Assembly (NCBI GenBank): GCA_913043185.1
Contig: CAJWMI010000040.1
Span: 1 to 16,012, forward strand
DNA: 16,012 nucleotides
Direction: 5' to 3'
DNA from: an uncultured Fidelibacterota bacterium
GTDB taxonomy: Bacteria > Marinisomatota > Marinisomatia > Marinisomatales > UBA1611
Below are positions 8,160-16,012 of the stretch, piece by piece (positions within the stretch are counted from its first letter, which is position 1; every line of letters starts with the position of its first letter). Below the pieces are notes generated by a model. That model made no database searches. It saw only the letters and a list, made by a program, of their open reading frames with translations, and was not told the DNA's origin. The translations under genes were made by a program, and so were the position numbers.

Positions 8160-8915
8160 TCAATGGCTAGGTAATCTCTTTAAGCTTTTTTCCTGAAATA
8201 TTTTTTCAGACATATCAGTGTCTACCTGAACCTGCTCAAAAGAGATGTCAGTTTTATGATCTTTTTGTACATCCTTAACAGATATTTTTGAAATAATATC
8301 ATAATTATCAATTTTTATGTATGAAAACAATTTTTCTTTTTTAAGATTCTCTCTCTTATCGTAAGACTCTTCTTTTATAATATATAGATCATCTTTAACG
8401 ATCCAAATTTTGTGCTTTGAGTATGAAGACTTTAGGGAAGAATTTGGTGTAACCTCAATCACAAAACATTCGCGCTCATTAACAGTTTCATCATCTAACC
8501 TGTTATACTCATACTCATCTAAAGATCTACTGGTCATATCTTCATAACTAAGATCAGAACCCATAAAGGAGTCACCTTTTTTACTTGCAGATATTCGTCG
8601 AACTCTCTTGAACGCAGGAAGCCATATCCTCATCTCATCATCGCGATCATCATGTTCTATCTTTAAAAAAGATACGCCCTTATCATCCTTAGGCTCTAAA
8701 AACCAAATCAGCTGACGCCTGCTATTGTCCATTGTTTTCGATATCATTACGTTATTACGTGTTTTTCCTTTGGAGTTTGTTAGCACCATAGTGGTCTTGC
8801 TTATCATATTTTTCGGTTTAGATTTTTCATCAAGTGTTTTAGTAATCTCATAACCAGATTGACCAAATACAATTGAAATGCCGACAATGACAATAAATAT
8901 ATTTCTCATCTTCAT
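8160..8915 (-). CDS. LolA-like periplasmic 'outer membrane lipoprotein-sorting' protein (PF17131-like)
   Basis: This 251-residue protein has a signal peptide (hydrophobic residues 6-17, cleavage near VFG/QS). The core fits the LolA-like beta-fold family annotated as outer membrane lipoprotein-sorting protein. The landmark is residues about 97-127, which carry IWLPAFKRVRRISASKKG and then SFMGSDLSYEDM. Later strands include ECFVIEVTP and KHKIWIVKDDLYIIKEE, both typical. The fold makes a hydrophobic cup that carries acyl chains, so a periplasmic lipid or lipoprotein carrier role is expected. The gene starts 2 bases after the stop of the MMPL transporter gene and is the last of that operon. Pairing of this family with MMPL/RND transporters is common and suggests it takes cargo from the transporter. 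It is not the housekeeping LolA by sequence pattern. Cargo is unknown. Confidence 0.85.
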   Translation of the reverse strand: MKMRNIFIVIVGISIVFGQSGYEITKTLDEKSKPKNMISKTTMVLTNSKGKTRNNVMISKTMDNSRRQLIWFLEPKDDKGVSFLKIEHDDRDDEMRIWLPAFKRVRRISASKKGDSFMGSDLSYEDMTSRSLDEYEYNRLDDETVNERECFVIEVTPNSSLKSSYSKHKIWIVKDDLYIIKEESYDKRENLKKEKLFSYIKIDNYDIISKISVKDVQKDHKTDISFEQVQVDTDMSEKIFQEKSLKRLPSH

Positions 8916-8917
8916 AC

Positions 8918-11221
8918 CTATCTCTCTGAAAGATTATGTTTTAATAATTCGGCCATAGCTGCCAAGAAAGTAAGCGTACCGATCGATGTTGATATCATTG
9001 CAAAAACCATTAGTCCGCCCATGTATTGTACAGGTATAAACGCAGAAAATAGTAAAGCACCAAAAGACATGTTTGATGCTGAATCCAAAATAATTGGATA
9101 ACCAACGTCTTCAATTACATCATTGGTTAAGGCATTTTTTTCTGAGATTTTTGATAGCCTCCTGTATTGCGAAATATAGTGTATCGCAAAGTCAACGCCC
9201 ACCCCAATAATAACTGATGCTAAAAGCGCTGTCACGTGGCTTAGATGTATCCCTGCCAGCCCCATAAAACCAAAGTTGATTACGACCGCAACCGAAAGAG
9301 GAATAATAGCCATCATGCCCCATGCAATTCTTTTAAAAAACAATGATGTGATCAGTCCGATAAGAATCACGGACATTACAATACTGATAACAGATGATTG
9401 AACTACCAAATAAACAAGATCCCGGATAACCACTGCCATCCCTGTCACAGATGCGCTTCCTACACTTTTTAAACCACCAACATATTCTTCGATCTCATCC
9501 ACAATAGAAATAATTTCCTCCGTTGACATAACGCGGCTTAGTGCAGTAACCAGACCAACACTGTATTCATAGTCAACCATAGTAGAAAAATCTTCTGGAT
9601 CACCCGACATAGAGTACATCGAAAATAAATTGTTTACCTTACCTTGATCTTTTGGTATTGTCTCAAAATCTGGATCATCATCCATTACAACGCGGTGCAT
9701 CTGTTTGACCACATCTGCAATGGAAAAACTAGTCGTAACCTTTTTATTATTTTCAAGCACATCCTGAAGGTTTACAATCTCATTAAGCGTTCTCGGATTT
9801 TTCATGGAGCCTTCTAGTCTGACCCTTATATCCATCGTACCTGTCATCTCTTGATCTATAAAATCAATACTATTTCTAAATTCCGTACCCTGTCTAAAAA
9901 AACTGGCAATATTGACATCCACTTTTAGATATAATAGTCCAATGATTCCAGCTGTTGCAATGAAAACGCCGGATCCTAATATCGATTTTGGATTGGTCGA
10001 GACTGTTTTTCCAAAGTATGATATTAGGTTTTCAAAAATACTTGGCCTTGTTACAGCCTTTGAGTTCATGTCCCATTTTTTTAATGATATAGCAGCCGGA
10101 AGGAACGTTGAGCTAAGAAAAAATGCATGTGCTATGCCCACACTAATACAGATTCCATAGCCCATAAGCTGTTTTATTGGCGCAAAGGAAAGAGAAAGAA
10201 AAGCAGCCATCGTGGTCAAGCTGGTTAGAAAAATAGGAACCAAAAGAGTGTCCATTGTCGCTTCTACTGATTTTTTTACATCCTTTTTATTCCTCATTTC
10301 TTTGAAAAATTTGGCAACAAAATGGACACCATCAGAGTTGGCTATGGTAAGCAGAATTATTGGCATTGAGGAGTTGACAATTGTAAAATAAAATCTCTCT
10401 GATCCTGTGATAAAAACCATCCATCCCATAAACCCGGCCATAACAACAAGCGACTGAATAATAACAGAAAAGACCATGATAACTGCGAATGGATTTCGAA
10501 GATTTACCATGAGCACGATGGCCATAATAAAAAGGCCAACCCTTAGCAATATGGTAATATCATTCCTGATCATTGTCGGAACGGAGCCCGTGATATAGGC
10601 TGTTCCTCCGTAGTGGATCTCATAATCGGCGGATAAGATACTGTCACCGATGGCAACGACAACATCTCTCATAATATCATGGGGGATATCTTCATAAGGC
10701 TGTACCATAATATTCAAATACTCATCACTCTCGCTTACGGCTCTTTTCTTTATTGTAGGATTACTTAATAAATATTCTTTTATTTTATCTATCTGAGAGA
10801 GGGATAAATCTCGCGCGGGCTGAAGGTCACTGATTTCCATGAAACCATCTTCACTCTCTATTTTTGAGATGGTCGTTATACAAGAAACCTTTTCGACCTG
10901 GTTTACATTTTCCAATGCTTTTGTGAGATCCCAAAGTAAGGCGAATGATTCCGAACTATAGACCGTTCTTCCTTTATTCCCAAAGGCAATAAAAATAACC
11001 TCGGTACTTCCAAACTCATCCTGAACCGCGTCCCATGACATTCTTGAGTCTAATGTCTCAGGCAGCATCGCCATCATATCATCATCAATCACAAGATAGT
11101 TTATGCCTAGTCCCATAAACAATGTAAACAGGACTGGCAAAGCTATTGCTTTCTTAGGATTCGCTAGAACATGCTCTATGATCCAAGATCTAATTGGGTG
11201 AGACCTCTCAGAAGGTGTCAA
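8918..11221 (-). CDS. MMPL/RND superfamily transporter
   Basis: This 767-residue inner-membrane protein has two repeats of the RND pattern. TM1 is at about 26-45, followed by a large periplasmic domain (about 46-220) and five helices (about 222-380). TM7 is at about 415-435, followed by a second periplasmic domain (about 436-600) and five closing helices (about 605-760). Family landmarks are NSDGVHFVAKFFKE in repeat 1 and GVGVDFAIHYISQYR in repeat 2, the latter carrying the membrane Asp of proton relay in MMPL proteins. Related proteins export lipids (mycobacterial MmpL, hopanoid HpnN, sterol BstA). The start is a TTG whose bases overlap the TGA of the upstream gene as TTGA (11218-11221). No ATG lies nearby before the first TM, so coupled initiation on TTG is likely. 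Operon with the propeller gene upstream and the LolA-like gene downstream. Substrate is inferred to be lipid-like, not proven. Confidence 0.92.
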   Translation of the reverse strand: MTPSERSHPIRSWIIEHVLANPKKAIALPVLFTLFMGLGINYLVIDDDMMAMLPETLDSRMSWDAVQDEFGSTEVIFIAFGNKGRTVYSSESFALLWDLTKALENVNQVEKVSCITTISKIESEDGFMEISDLQPARDLSLSQIDKIKEYLLSNPTIKKRAVSESDEYLNIMVQPYEDIPHDIMRDVVVAIGDSILSADYEIHYGGTAYITGSVPTMIRNDITILLRVGLFIMAIVLMVNLRNPFAVIMVFSVIIQSLVVMAGFMGWMVFITGSERFYFTIVNSSMPIILLTIANSDGVHFVAKFFKEMRNKKDVKKSVEATMDTLLVPIFLTSLTTMAAFLSLSFAPIKQLMGYGICISVGIAHAFFLSSTFLPAAISLKKWDMNSKAVTRPSIFENLISYFGKTVSTNPKSILGSGVFIATAGIIGLLYLKVDVNIASFFRQGTEFRNSIDFIDQEMTGTMDIRVRLEGSMKNPRTLNEIVNLQDVLENNKKVTTSFSIADVVKQMHRVVMDDDPDFETIPKDQGKVNNLFSMYSMSGDPEDFSTMVDYEYSVGLVTALSRVMSTEEIISIVDEIEEYVGGLKSVGSASVTGMAVVIRDLVYLVVQSSVISIVMSVILIGLITSLFFKRIAWGMMAIIPLSVAVVINFGFMGLAGIHLSHVTALLASVIIGVGVDFAIHYISQYRRLSKISEKNALTNDVIEDVGYPIILDSASNMSFGALLFSAFIPVQYMGGLMVFAMISTSIGTLTFLAAMAELLKHNLSER

Positions 11222-12711
11222 CGATTAAACTGCATTATCTTATAAACAAATGCCATAATGTCTAAATAATCGATCGCTGTATCCTCATTTAAATCTGCGG
11301 GCGGAGTTGGCTGGTAGAATCCATTTGGTAGCGTAACCATGTCTATTGTGTAGCACAGATCATAGACGTCAATATGTTCATCAAAATTTACATCTCCTAA
11401 TCTATAATCAGGAAAACCAGTCGTGTCACCGATACCAAGAAAATCAGTAGAGTATTTTTGGGCTCTGGCGATCATAGTGTTCGTCCCGCCGAACGAATAG
11501 TCCCAAACAGTAGCCCCAGAAGAATCCACCTCAAAAATTATAGCATCATCTGCTACAGATATAATAGTGTTGCCATTTGGCAGTCTAAATGCGCCACTTT
11601 GCACATTGGAATGAAATCCCCCAGTATGCAACCAAACGGGCCCAAGTGGGCCAAAAGGCTGATCTCCTGGTAATATATAATTACTACTGTCAGCGGATAA
11701 GGGTGTAACAATCTCAAAAACAGCAGAGCTTTGTGCTGCATAGTTATTATTGTAGAGAATCAAGTTTCCTGCGCCTGGAGATCCTTCAGGTATCCAGTTT
11801 ACTCCATGCTGACTGTCTAGCTGCTGCTGTGCACTTGCACCTCTGTCATATACCTGAGGATTACCCCAGCGATATAAAAAGTCGCCTCCTTTACCTGAGT
11901 TGCCACCCGTATGGCCGGCTGCCTCTTCTGTGGTCGTACTGTGATCAATGATATATATTTCACTATGATGCCTAGAGCTTATAACGATTTGGTCTAGGCT
12001 AGGGTTATAGTCAATCGCGTTAATATGCTTCCAATCAGCATTGCTCCCTCCTGGACCGCCACCACCTCCTACGTCTCCATAATTAATATCCATGAGCTCT
12101 GGATGTTCAGAGATTACGCCAAAACCAGGTAGATCTGGGTCATGGTCTTGAACCAAATGATCCCACAGATGCCACTCCCAGACGATGTTGGCCTGATTTG
12201 GAAGTACCATCTCTAACTCAAGAATAGCTGTTGACCACATTTCTCCTAGCGGATTATCTATTATCTGTCTACCCATTGCATACGCCTCAGCGGCAGTTTT
12301 TCTTTCCCAGGCAACCACCAATATATTACCATTCGGCAGAGGCTGAACATCGTGATGGTGCTGGTATATATCATCAGAAACTGTAAACTGCCAGAGTACG
12401 GTCCCATCCCATGCGATATGTGCAATGCCTCCACCAACACCGCCAGAGCTCATTGTTGGGCTCTGGACTCTATAAGGATAGATAATAGAACTATCCGCTA
12501 ACAGATAGGGCATACTCGCAGCTCCCCTTGGGTGCACCCATGTGTGAACCGTGTTCATATTGTTATCCAATAAATAGCTTGTCCCTCCTATGCCACCTCC
12601 AGGTCCACCTCCAGTTGGTGAGAACAAGGTATATCCATCAAAAACTTCTGCGCTACATAGCGTAATGCCTAAGATGAAGATAGTTGAAGAAATTTTGATA
12701 CCATAATTCAT
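11218..12711 (-). CDS. Exported arylsulfotransferase (ASST)-like beta-propeller with dockerin-like C-terminus
   Basis: This 497-residue protein has a signal peptide (cleavage near LCSA/EV). The propeller (about 25-425) shows repeated blades typical of ASST/Arylsulfotran_2 proteins: HHHDVQPLPNGN (His118-His120), WKHINAIDYNP, ISSRHHSEIYIID, HGVNWIPEG and RLPNGNTIISVADD with FEVDSSGATVWDY. Bacterial ASST enzymes move sulfate between phenolic compounds in the periplasm without PAPS, through a catalytic His. Several His are present, but which one is catalytic cannot be fixed here. The C-terminus holds two EF-hand-like loops, GDVNFDEHIDVYDL (from 439) and ADLNEDTAIDYLDI (472-485), matching the dockerin type I DxNxDxxIDxxD calcium pattern. 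Glycine-rich loops occur at about 34-43 and 215-224. It is first in the minus operon and overlaps the transporter by 4 bases. It could instead be a non-enzymatic binding propeller. Confidence 0.82.
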   Translation of the reverse strand: MNYGIKISSTIFILGITLCSAEVFDGYTLFSPTGGGPGGGIGGTSYLLDNNMNTVHTWVHPRGAASMPYLLADSSIIYPYRVQSPTMSSGGVGGGIAHIAWDGTVLWQFTVSDDIYQHHHDVQPLPNGNILVVAWERKTAAEAYAMGRQIIDNPLGEMWSTAILELEMVLPNQANIVWEWHLWDHLVQDHDPDLPGFGVISEHPELMDINYGDVGGGGGPGGSNADWKHINAIDYNPSLDQIVISSRHHSEIYIIDHSTTTEEAAGHTGGNSGKGGDFLYRWGNPQVYDRGASAQQQLDSQHGVNWIPEGSPGAGNLILYNNNYAAQSSAVFEIVTPLSADSSNYILPGDQPFGPLGPVWLHTGGFHSNVQSGAFRLPNGNTIISVADDAIIFEVDSSGATVWDYSFGGTNTMIARAQKYSTDFLGIGDTTGFPDYRLGDVNFDEHIDVYDLCYTIDMVTLPNGFYQPTPPADLNEDTAIDYLDIMAFVYKIMQFNR

Positions 12712-12770
12712 AAAATAAATTCCAGTCTAATGTCGTATAATATGTGCAACCTATCTAAAGAATAGTTATT

Positions 12771-12800
12771 ATTTTAACATTTAGACTCTAGAGGCGTCAA
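12771..12800 (-). promoter_or_regulatory. Candidate promoter of the minus-strand propeller-transporter operon
   Basis: On the minus strand TTGACG (12795-12800) and TAAAAT (12771-12776) each match five of six sigma70-like consensus bases, 18 bases apart. The predicted start near 12764 gives a leader of about 50 bases. The perfect palindrome CTCTAGAG (12786-12793) lies in the spacer and could be an operator. This is consensus matching only. Confidence 0.4.
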
Positions 12801-12841
12801 ATAGTTAAATATCATAAAAAGTATTCTTATTATGTTCTTAT

Positions 12842-12870
12842 TTTACCACTTATTCATTTAATGATATAAC
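12842..12870 (+). promoter_or_regulatory. Candidate promoter of the plus-strand sulfotransferase operon
   Basis: TTTACC (12842-12847) and TATAAC (12865-12870) are 17 bases apart and match four and five of six consensus bases. Transcription would begin at about 12877, only a few bases before the TTG start at 12880. That implies a leaderless or nearly leaderless message and fits the lack of any Shine-Dalgarno. The rest of the 168-base gap shows no other gene. Confidence 0.3.
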
Positions 12871-12879
12871 AACTTTACT

Positions 12880-13965
12880 TTGAAACTAAATAGAAAATTA
12901 AAAGCCTATATTACCATAGGAAAGACATTCGGAGTATGGGTTAGTCCCATTACAACCGGTTTATTTCTTTTTATAATGCGAACTATTGTAAGTATCGGAT
13001 TATTTACAGATAAACTGTTTTATAAGATTGCCAGAAAACCGTATCTAAAAAATCCCATTGTGATCGTTGGAAACCCTAGGTCAGGGACCACATTCTTGCA
13101 ACGATATCTTATACAATCCAATCTTGGTCGTGGATCCCAACTTTGGCAGCTAATCTATCCGTCTATTATCCTACAAAAACTGATTAAACCTTTACTCCCC
13201 ATACTAGAAAAAATCAGCCCCGCGAGACACCACTCTACTGACGCACATAAGACCAGTCTATCTTCTGTAGAGACTGATGACGTGGGATTATTTTTTAGAT
13301 ATTTTGACGGGTTTTTTCTATACGGATTTCTATTATCCTTTGCAGATGAAGATCTATTTGAATATTTTGACCCAAAATTTCGAGATACAAGCAAACGAGA
13401 CTTTGATTGGTTTGAAAATGTCTGGTCTAGAACGGTTGTGAATCAGGATCTTTCTTATATCGGAAAACTGTTTTCACTAAGTACAAACCTTCCTGCATTC
13501 CAAAAAAGATTTCCCGATGCAAAAATCCTTTACATGATTAGAGACCCTTTAAACGTCATCCCATCAGGCCTTAGCCTCGTGACAGGTGTTTTAGACAAGA
13601 GATTTGGGTTCTGGAGCCTAAATAAAGACAAGCGTGATCAATATATTAAACGGCTTTACAATGCGCTTGTTACACTTTTAAGAAGATTCCATGAAGATTG
13701 GACCAATGGAAATATTAATCAATCAAGCGTTTTCATTGTAAGATATGATAAGATGATGAGTAATTTTGATCAGCTTATGGATAGTATCCTTGGCTTTATT
13801 GGTCAACAGCCTTCGGATGACTTGATCAGAAAAATTAAAGAGACCGCTGAAGCCCAGCGAAACTATAAAAGTAAGCATGGTTACGATCTTAAAAAATTTG
13901 GTCTTAGCGAAAAAAAAATAAAAACAGACTGTAAATTTGTTTATGATACATTTCTAACAAAATGA
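12880..13965 (+). CDS. PAPS-dependent sulfotransferase family protein (Sulfotransfer_3-like)
   Basis: The 361-residue protein carries the 5'-phosphosulfate loop VGNPRSGTTFLQRYL (Gly64 to Thr71) and the 3'-phosphate motif YMIRDPLNVIPSG, with Arg221 and Ser229 eight residues apart as in known sulfotransferases. It should transfer sulfate from PAPS to a hydroxyl or amine of a small molecule, lipid or glycan. Residues about 10-50 before the P-loop are hydrophobic and may anchor it to the inner face of the membrane. This suggests a lipid acceptor, but that is inference. The start is TTG at 12880. An in-frame stop lies at 12862-12864, and the first ATG (12976) would remove 32 residues of this region. 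It leads an operon with the START-like gene, overlapping by ATGA. Acceptor unknown. Confidence 0.85.
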   Translation: MKLNRKLKAYITIGKTFGVWVSPITTGLFLFIMRTIVSIGLFTDKLFYKIARKPYLKNPIVIVGNPRSGTTFLQRYLIQSNLGRGSQLWQLIYPSIILQKLIKPLLPILEKISPARHHSTDAHKTSLSSVETDDVGLFFRYFDGFFLYGFLLSFADEDLFEYFDPKFRDTSKRDFDWFENVWSRTVVNQDLSYIGKLFSLSTNLPAFQKRFPDAKILYMIRDPLNVIPSGLSLVTGVLDKRFGFWSLNKDKRDQYIKRLYNALVTLLRRFHEDWTNGNINQSSVFIVRYDKMMSNFDQLMDSILGFIGQQPSDDLIRKIKETAEAQRNYKSKHGYDLKKFGLSEKKIKTDCKFVYDTFLTK

Positions 13966-14573
13966 TAAAATCGAAAAAGAATTTATATATTACCATTATC
14001 TTGATCAGCATGTTTTCAGTTGTCGCTGCCGAAATAAGGCTAGATAATATAGACTCTATAAAAAACTGGAATATAATTCAAAAAAAAGTTATTCAAATAA
14101 AGTGGACTGATTATGAGGGTTATCCAATCTGCCAAACCACTAGCATTTTACCTTTTTCAATGGAATCTATTTCGTCCATAATTGAGGACGTGGAAAACTA
14201 TCCCAGTGTGTTTAAAAGGATTCATAAAACAAATATTCTTGAAAAAGATATTGTACATGTTATGCTAGATATGCCTCTTTTTCTATCAAACAGAGACTAC
14301 GTGATTCAATATATTAAAAGTAAAAATCAAAATACCTGGGAGTTTACATTTAACGCGGTTGAACATATGAATGCTCCTGAAAAAAATAACTATGTAAGAC
14401 TTGTGAATGCAGCGGGTAAGTGGAAACTGGTACCAAAGAATAAAAATGAGACCTCAGTAAGTTATATCTGGAATGGGGAACTTTTAGGAGACTTTCCTAG
14501 CTTCGCACTTGAGAGAGCATGGAAAACGCAGGGGAATGAAATAATACATTGGCTTAACGATGCGTTGGAATAA
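13962..14573 (+). CDS. Exported START/SRPBCC-like lipid-binding-fold protein
   Basis: This 203-residue protein has a signal peptide (hydrophobic 8-22, cleavage near VAA/E), so it is predicted to be periplasmic. The mature part follows the START/polyketide-cyclase-like pattern: VIQIKWTDYEGYP, then IIEDVENYPSVFKRI (the helix with the conserved D-V-x-x-Y-P), VMLDMPLFLSNRDYV (close to the START 'NRDYV' landmark), GKWKLVPKNKNETSVSYIW and a long C-terminal helix from about 180. Such folds hold a lipid, sterol or polyketide in a deep cavity. A periplasmic carrier for the product of the neighbouring sulfotransferase is a reasonable inference, but no ligand can be read from sequence. It begins inside the stop of the sulfotransferase gene (ATGA) and its end overlaps the barrel gene by 14 bases, so all three are probably translated as a coupled unit. 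Confidence 0.8.
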   Translation: MIKSKKNLYITIILISMFSVVAAEIRLDNIDSIKNWNIIQKKVIQIKWTDYEGYPICQTTSILPFSMESISSIIEDVENYPSVFKRIHKTNILEKDIVHVMLDMPLFLSNRDYVIQYIKSKNQNTWEFTFNAVEHMNAPEKNNYVRLVNAAGKWKLVPKNKNETSVSYIWNGELLGDFPSFALERAWKTQGNEIIHWLNDALE

Positions 14574-15993
14574 ACTTATTTTATCCTCTTTATTATTGTT
14601 AATAACCACCAGTAAAAGTGAGACAATAAATACCTATAAAGGGTATGTAGACTTCTACTATATATCAAGACTTTCAGATCAGTCTATCATTAACCTACCT
14701 TACAGGATTTTTCATCTTAACGTAGATCACCAGAACGGTGACCTTATGTTAAGATCCACCATTGCTTTAGAACATAAATTAAGGAAAGATACCTACTTTC
14801 TATCAAATAATTCCCCGACAGATTTTGAACTAGATATGAGAGAATTATATCTACAAATGTTTACGTCGTGGGGAGAAATACGTCTTGGAAAAATTATTCA
14901 CACCTGGGGCAATGCTGATGAGAATAGTCCGGTTGACATCGCCAGTCCTTTCGATTATTATTATACCTTTGACTCCGGCATTGATAAGAAACTTGCTATT
15001 TTTTCTTCAGCCATTGATCTATATATGGAGGATATGAAACTCGGGCTAATTTTTTCTCCACTACACAACACCCATAGGACTCCACAAAACGACGATGAAT
15101 TTCCTATCAAGCTTCCTGTAAGCCCCTCGGAAGATCAGATCATGAAAATTGACGGTCTCCCTTATGAGCTAGGTGCCTATATTAACAGATCCTTTAGTTT
15201 TGGAGACATATCATTGAATTATTTTACTGGTTATGATCGATTGTTTAACCTATCTGGCGTAAATGTATTCCGAAATAAATTCGAGACTCAAACTGATATT
15301 GACATTTTATATGGATATAGAAATACTAATATGATTGGTTTTGGAAGCACGCTGTTTTTTGGTGATTTAGAGCTCAGAGGAGATATAGCCGTGTTCAATA
15401 CAGAAGATGAAAACAAAAATATTTCTAGAGAACATCCTAAATTTCCAGAAGTTTTTGATTCTTTACATTACTCATATCCTTTAAATGAAAAAGCAAAATA
15501 TTTTCAGGCTACAGTTCAACTAGAGGCAGAGCTACCTTTTGATATAAAATTCGTTGGACAATTCTTTAACTACGATACGCTTGACTACAGCTCAGATAGT
15601 TTACCTGTTAATGAAGACATTTCGATACCAAACCTTGAGATAAATGTAGATGAGTTAGATCCAAAAAATATTTTTACCCCAGGCTATGGTTCCTCGCTCG
15701 CTATTATGACAAAAAAAGCCTTAATTCTATCACTTGAAAAGAAATTTTTTGATGACCAACTAATTTTAACGGCATCATCTATTTTTGATATAGATAACAC
15801 TGACTACGATGGAACATATCCAGGATCCATTTTATCATTCGAGGCTGCTTATACTCTCATCGATAATTTAGAATTAACAATCGGATATACTAATATCAAG
15901 GGTGACAAAGACCACCCTTTAGGAGAAAACTACAGGCTTTATATCATGGAAGATTTCTCTCATATTCGTGCTGACCTAAAATATTCTTTCTGA
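14560..15993 (+). CDS. Outer-membrane beta-barrel protein, DUF1302/porin-like
   Basis: This 477-residue protein has a signal peptide (residues 4-20, cleavage near SKS/E) followed by alternating amphipathic strands throughout. It ends in RADLKYSF with a terminal Phe, the signal for BAM-mediated outer-membrane insertion. GEIRLGKIIHTWGNADENSP followed by DIASPFDYYYTF (about 105-137) resembles the 'RLGRQ..WG....NP.D' region of DUF1302 barrels. Those barrels are often encoded with LolA-like DUF1329 proteins and MMPL/RND transporters. Here an MMPL protein and a LolA-like protein lie in the divergent operon, which supports a shared export or import route. The chain is complete at the C-terminus (stop 15991-15993). 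The start ATG lies 14 bases inside the START-like gene. The exact barrel family is less sure than its outer-membrane location. Confidence 0.78.
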   Translation: MRWNKLILSSLLLLITTSKSETINTYKGYVDFYYISRLSDQSIINLPYRIFHLNVDHQNGDLMLRSTIALEHKLRKDTYFLSNNSPTDFELDMRELYLQMFTSWGEIRLGKIIHTWGNADENSPVDIASPFDYYYTFDSGIDKKLAIFSSAIDLYMEDMKLGLIFSPLHNTHRTPQNDDEFPIKLPVSPSEDQIMKIDGLPYELGAYINRSFSFGDISLNYFTGYDRLFNLSGVNVFRNKFETQTDIDILYGYRNTNMIGFGSTLFFGDLELRGDIAVFNTEDENKNISREHPKFPEVFDSLHYSYPLNEKAKYFQATVQLEAELPFDIKFVGQFFNYDTLDYSSDSLPVNEDISIPNLEINVDELDPKNIFTPGYGSSLAIMTKKALILSLEKKFFDDQLILTASSIFDIDNTDYDGTYPGSILSFEAAYTLIDNLELTIGYTNIKGDKDHPLGENYRLYIMEDFSHIRADLKYSF

Positions 15994-16012
15994 TAATTTT
16001 CTTCTTATATCT

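Noticed and set aside
11458..11951. Short plus- and minus-strand frames inside the propeller gene
   Set aside because: They arise from the base composition of the propeller repeats, overlap each other in different frames and show no domain or start signal.
12786..12793. CTCTAGAG palindrome as a firm operator
   Set aside because: An eight-base palindrome can occur by chance in AT-rich DNA and no regulator gene is nearby, so it is mentioned only within the promoter entry.
1..16012. CRISPR arrays, tRNA or rRNA genes, insertion sequences, phage genes
   Set aside because: No regularly spaced repeats, cloverleaf sequences, transposase motifs or flanking inverted repeats were seen; almost all bases lie in ordinary protein genes.

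Overview
The window is an AT-rich, gene-dense piece of a Gram-negative (two-membrane) chromosome. It holds ten complete protein genes and one 5'-truncated gene, with no RNA genes, insertion sequences or CRISPR. Exported lipoproteins, an outer-membrane barrel, a LolA-like protein, a dockerin-like C-terminal tail on a secreted propeller and a tandem amidohydrolase pair together suggest a marine bacterium of the FCB superphylum, most likely Candidatus Marinimicrobia (SAR406). That placement is an inference from gene style, not from a marker gene.

Left part (1-6192, all +): the 3' end of a LOG/lysine-decarboxylase-like gene abuts a 1007-residue exported double amidohydrolase. A second exported amidohydrolase-like protein overlaps it by 11 bases, and a stand-alone 3-hydroxyacyl-CoA dehydrogenase follows 31 bases later. 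The run ends at a rho-independent terminator (6153-6192). Only one of the three amidohydrolase modules keeps the metal-ligand set, so the other two look structural or regulatory. Next comes a lipoprotein-type GH20 hexosaminidase-like enzyme with a C-terminal F5/8C-type domain (6218-8131).

Right part (8160-15993): two divergent operons share a 168-base promoter region. The minus-strand operon encodes an exported arylsulfotransferase-like beta-propeller with a dockerin-like tail, an MMPL/RND transporter and a LolA-like periplasmic protein. The plus-strand operon encodes a PAPS-type sulfotransferase, an exported START/SRPBCC-like lipid-binding-fold protein and an outer-membrane beta-barrel resembling DUF1302 porins.

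Read together, the right part has the pieces for modifying a molecule (perhaps a lipid) with sulfate in the cytoplasm, moving it through the inner membrane by the RND protein, carrying it across the periplasm on START or LolA-like carriers, and delivering it to an outer-membrane barrel. The parts are visible in the sequence; the linked pathway and its substrate are inference. This is the most promising candidate for an undescribed system here.
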